From: JAZFYD01 sp036443405
Lineage (GTDB): Bacteria > Planctomycetota > PLA2
Assembly (NCBI GenBank): GCA_036443405.1
Contig: JAZFYD010000030.1
Location: 1 to 24,604 of the forward strand
Length of the DNA stretch: 24,604 nucleotides
Direction: 5' to 3'
The notes below the pieces were generated by a model. That model searched no databases. It saw only the letters and a list, made by a program, of their open reading frames with translations, and had not been told where the DNA came from. Shown piece by piece: positions 23,401 to 24,604 of this stretch. Numbering within the stretch: the stretch's first letter is position 1; each line of letters begins with the position of its first letter. Both the position numbers and the translations under genes were made by a program.

Positions 23401-23730
23401 CTTGGCGCGGCCATTCGGTGCCGCCCGGTTGTGCGCGGTCGGGGGCTGTTCTTCCTGTCCGGCGCCGACGCGCTCGTCGAGCTCGACCTCCGCTCGCAGG
23501 ACGCGGTGGTCCACCGCGCGCGGGCGGTCCTGGGGTCCGGCAGCGTACGGCCCATGCTGGTCCCGGTCGGCAACAAGCTCATCGCGTTCGCTCGTCAGGC
23601 GAGCGGCGGATTCGGCGTCTCCTGGACATTCCAGGCGGAGGGCCGCATCACTGCCGACCCGGTCGAGCACGAGGGCTCGGTGTACGTAGGCGACGAAAAG
23701 GGCAACTTCTACCGAATCGACCTGGAATAG
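20422..23730 (+). CDS. DUF4388-TPR-transmembrane-PEGA-beta-propeller mosaic protein
   Basis: Function unknown; the architecture suggests a membrane-spanning sensor or scaffold. The ATG has AAGGTG about eight bases upstream. Residues 1 to about 150 are a DUF4388 (PATAN-like) domain: MSLKGNLSSVNLTEIFQML, LSLSGREGTLFIYEG. Within it lie two LLGxxLxxxG motifs exactly 29 residues apart (58 and 87), as in MshEN domains. Residues about 244-450 hold TPR-like helices. A hydrophobic helix (about 464-484, MATAAAILLILAGVGFVYW) is followed by a Lys/Gly hinge. A helical stalk comes next (about 495-705), then a PEGA-like domain (about 709-765, LPPGATVHVDG) and seven propeller-type repeats to the C-terminus (GRYLVLDTKTG, GHVWCYDT, GSVSVLDKKTG). 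Positive charges flank the helix on both sides, so topology is not certain; propeller outside is inferred. Confidence 0.85.
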   Translation: MSLKGNLSSVNLTEIFQMLSLSGREGTLFIYEGARKQAICFTKEGVSIRSRERNESNLLGKVLIRLGRLSEQDLRRAIQERRASNRLLGEVLVDLGACTTDDVNEAFEIQCSEDLRDLFLNKRDAQFEYVDGYFPDSEASSIPVVNIAVNGLLIDIARRSDEWEYIRRRICGPREVYQFTGEEAPVEEGTLNDCYADRVDPLIDGTHSVADLIEQSYVNKFEVCKLLAAYLDASVIEAVPPEALRQSARQALRVGDAARAIRHYQYLMSTGEYPLEVIAEAAEAHEGIRDYQEASALLRRYAEELVRDGDYRGALDALRRVAVYAQPDQDALRMLLDIAFQEPKAAADFNTQIIAAGKALATLLIESDQRGEALTLLEKLAKTFPDEVHFAVRLVDVHYDGGNVSRAVSECERLAKGFLKRRCPSPAVSLYKRLLVMDPERHDIRNKIKALGSGRRSSRLAPRMATAAAILLILAGVGFVYWSKGKGKGNSGDAQGLDPKALTELLTQLDKEDGESEATGRSAVRAFNALRKQLKHPIEDGKAMVDEADRCEELFNKFQKHAGNTDSIAATILSRAGNDNAASHVRAVSVALQDLREKVKATRSAWTHEALQKAGHLEHRGETEYKRGRLRAALRSFILARSLAGSNIGAKLPVLIENVGTTIARAEKDLAVARRLESENDLPAAQRTYLRILKSYPNADIIEKLRLPIEIVTLPPGATVHVDGVEDPKTSPCYVRVDPAETTTVRITRPGFREDQFHIGPFDPELTDIEALRNVRTLLKASTWVRNLRGRIESEPVVVGRRVVVSSRNGRYLVLDTKTGREVSKGTISAINGVSAGLASDGKRLFVPTLDGTLQVFSTNSYQRLPTLSGFKGGLYAAPVIDGTRIYIADHEGHVWCYDTRRLEVPLWGQPKTGVGVRATPLLHGTHIVVVTRAGSVSVLDKKTGTKLAQYRLPGRYTVAPTPADDDTLVFTSEDGVVLGVTKLTGKEVWRHDLGAAIRCRPVVRGRGLFFLSGADALVELDLRSQDAVVHRARAVLGSGSVRPMLVPVGNKLIAFARQASGGFGVSWTFQAEGRITADPVEHEGSVYVGDEKGNFYRIDLE

Positions 23731-23958
23731 CCGGGCGCCCCAAACCGTTTGTCCGGATGAGCCCGCCGCCCCAGTCCCCACCCGTCGTTTCACCGTTCGC
23801 CCGTGTACACGACGTTCCAGAGTGAGACAGCCGCGATACGGGCCATCGAGTCCATGGGCAACGGGCCAAAAATCGCCCCGAATGCGGGTCAACTCGGACC
23901 TGCCCGGCGACCGATAGGGACTCACCGGCGTCTTCTGCCGGAAGGAAAATCGCAAACC

Positions 23959-24604
23959 GTGAGTCTGCTCAAGAAACTCTTCGGCGGCGCCGAACGCGCG
24001 CCCGCCTCCAGCGCGTCGGGGCTGCAGACATGTGTCCGCGACGCGGAGCGACATGTTGCAGCCGGGCGATTGGATGACGCGCTCAAGGTCGCACAACGGG
24101 GACTTCAAACTTTCCCGAGCGCCGAGCGCCTTCGCAACGTTGTTCAGTTCGTTCAGCGCGAAAAGGCACTGGGCCGGCTCTCCAAGCTCAAGGAAAAGGT
24201 CGAGACGGATCACACCCCCGAGTCCTACTGCGAACTCGTCGAGCTCTACCTCGAGCTCAGTAAGACGGACTCCGCTTTGGAAACGGCGCAAGCGTTCGTC
24301 GACGAGCATCCGGAGCGGGCCGACGCGCACGCCGGGCTGGGCCACGTCCAACTCAAGCGCTACATCTCCGAGAACTTCGCCCGCGACGGATGGTCGACCA
24401 TCGAGTCGTTGGAGAAGGCCGTCGAGTTGGCCCCGGACTCCCGGGAAGCCCACTTCCGCCTCGCCGTCTTGTACTTCGCGATCGGCGCGATGGGCGCGTG
24501 CACGTCCAGCATCGATCTCATGCTCGACCTGGAGCCCGATGACGCGCTCACCGAGTTCCGCAACGAGGTTGCGGCGCGATTCGACGAAGACGAGGATGTC
24601 GAGT
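23959..24604 (+). CDS. TPR protein, partial (C-terminus off the right edge)
   Basis: Function unknown. The frame opens at a GTG with AAGGA 12 bases upstream and gives MSLLKKLFGGAERAPAS, a common N-terminus for cytoplasmic TPR proteins; an ATG at 23854 in frame would add 35 residues of unlikely composition. The visible 215 residues contain TPR-like repeats: CVRDAERHVAAGRLDDALKV, ESYCELVELYLELSKTDSALE, and a more typical pair around AHAGLGHVQLKRY, LEKAVELAPDSREAHFRLAVLYFAIG. No signal peptide or membrane segment is seen. It lies 228 bp downstream of the DUF4388 mosaic gene in the same direction; I see no terminator or clear promoter in that gap. Confidence 0.8.
   Translation, partial: MSLLKKLFGGAERAPASSASGLQTCVRDAERHVAAGRLDDALKVAQRGLQTFPSAERLRNVVQFVQREKALGRLSKLKEKVETDHTPESYCELVELYLELSKTDSALETAQAFVDEHPERADAHAGLGHVQLKRYISENFARDGWSTIESLEKAVELAPDSREAHFRLAVLYFAIGAMGACTSSIDLMLDLEPDDALTEFRNEVAARFDEDEDVE

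Noticed and set aside
22783..24453. Minus-strand open frame of about 556 codons
   Set aside because: Runs antisense across the propeller part of the mosaic gene, the intergenic gap and the last TPR gene; no domain is recognisable.
1..24604. tRNA genes, CRISPR arrays, phage or transposase genes
   Set aside because: No TPsiC-like GGTTCGAATCC with matching acceptor arms in the gaps, no regularly spaced repeats with spacers, and no integrase or transposase motifs in any credible frame.

Overview
The window is GC-rich, densely coded bacterial chromosome, most likely from a Gram-negative member of Planctomycetota or a neighbouring lineage. This placement is inferred from gene content: a CMP-KDO synthetase (LPS-type outer membrane), a lipoprotein signal, a squalene-oxidase-like repeat protein without catalytic acids, and many large TPR, HEAT, DUF4388 and beta-propeller proteins. 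No 16S rRNA or other decisive phylogenetic marker is present. I see no phage, transposase, CRISPR array or tRNA. Left part (1-7920, mostly minus strand): a methylmalonyl-CoA pathway locus. In transcription order it holds an RluD-type pseudouridine synthase, the catalytic large subunit of methylmalonyl-CoA mutase, methylmalonyl-CoA epimerase, the propionyl-CoA carboxylase carboxyltransferase subunit, a 519-bp gap packed with hairpin-forming repeats, biotin carboxylase, and a separate biotin carrier protein cut by the left edge. Together these convert propionyl-CoA to (S)- and then (R)-methylmalonyl-CoA and on to succinyl-CoA. The cobalamin-binding small subunit of the mutase is not in the window. 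A plus-strand gene for an unknown membrane protein sits inside the locus, divergent from the epimerase and convergent with the mutase. Middle part (8116-14361): a membrane-anchored HEAT-like protein with a highly charged tail (+); a secreted SurA/parvulin-like peptidyl-prolyl isomerase (-), divergent from a small lipoprotein (+); then kdsB and pyrG (+). The last two are recognisable housekeeping genes for LPS sugar activation and CTP synthesis. Right-middle part (14446-19760): a secreted prenyltransferase/squalene-oxidase-like repeat protein (-) divergent from a secreted TPR protein with a cysteine-free thioredoxin-like end (+); a cysteine-free carboxymuconolactone-decarboxylase-like protein (-) divergent from rsmG (+); and a NUDIX hydrolase (-) whose 3' end overlaps rsmG by 86 bp and whose start lies 18 bp from a divergent LipM/LplA-family gene (+). 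Right end (19774-24604): a small TPR-like protein (-), a 1102-residue mosaic protein joining DUF4388, an MshEN-like tandem motif, TPRs, a transmembrane helix, a PEGA-like domain and a PQQ-type beta-propeller (+), and the start of another TPR protein cut by the right edge. The most unusual items are this mosaic protein, the intergenic repeat family shared between the 1928-2446 gap and the pyrG 3' end, the split carboxylase locus with its inserted membrane gene, and the rsmG/NUDIX overlap. I did not find a convincing multi-gene system of a new kind.
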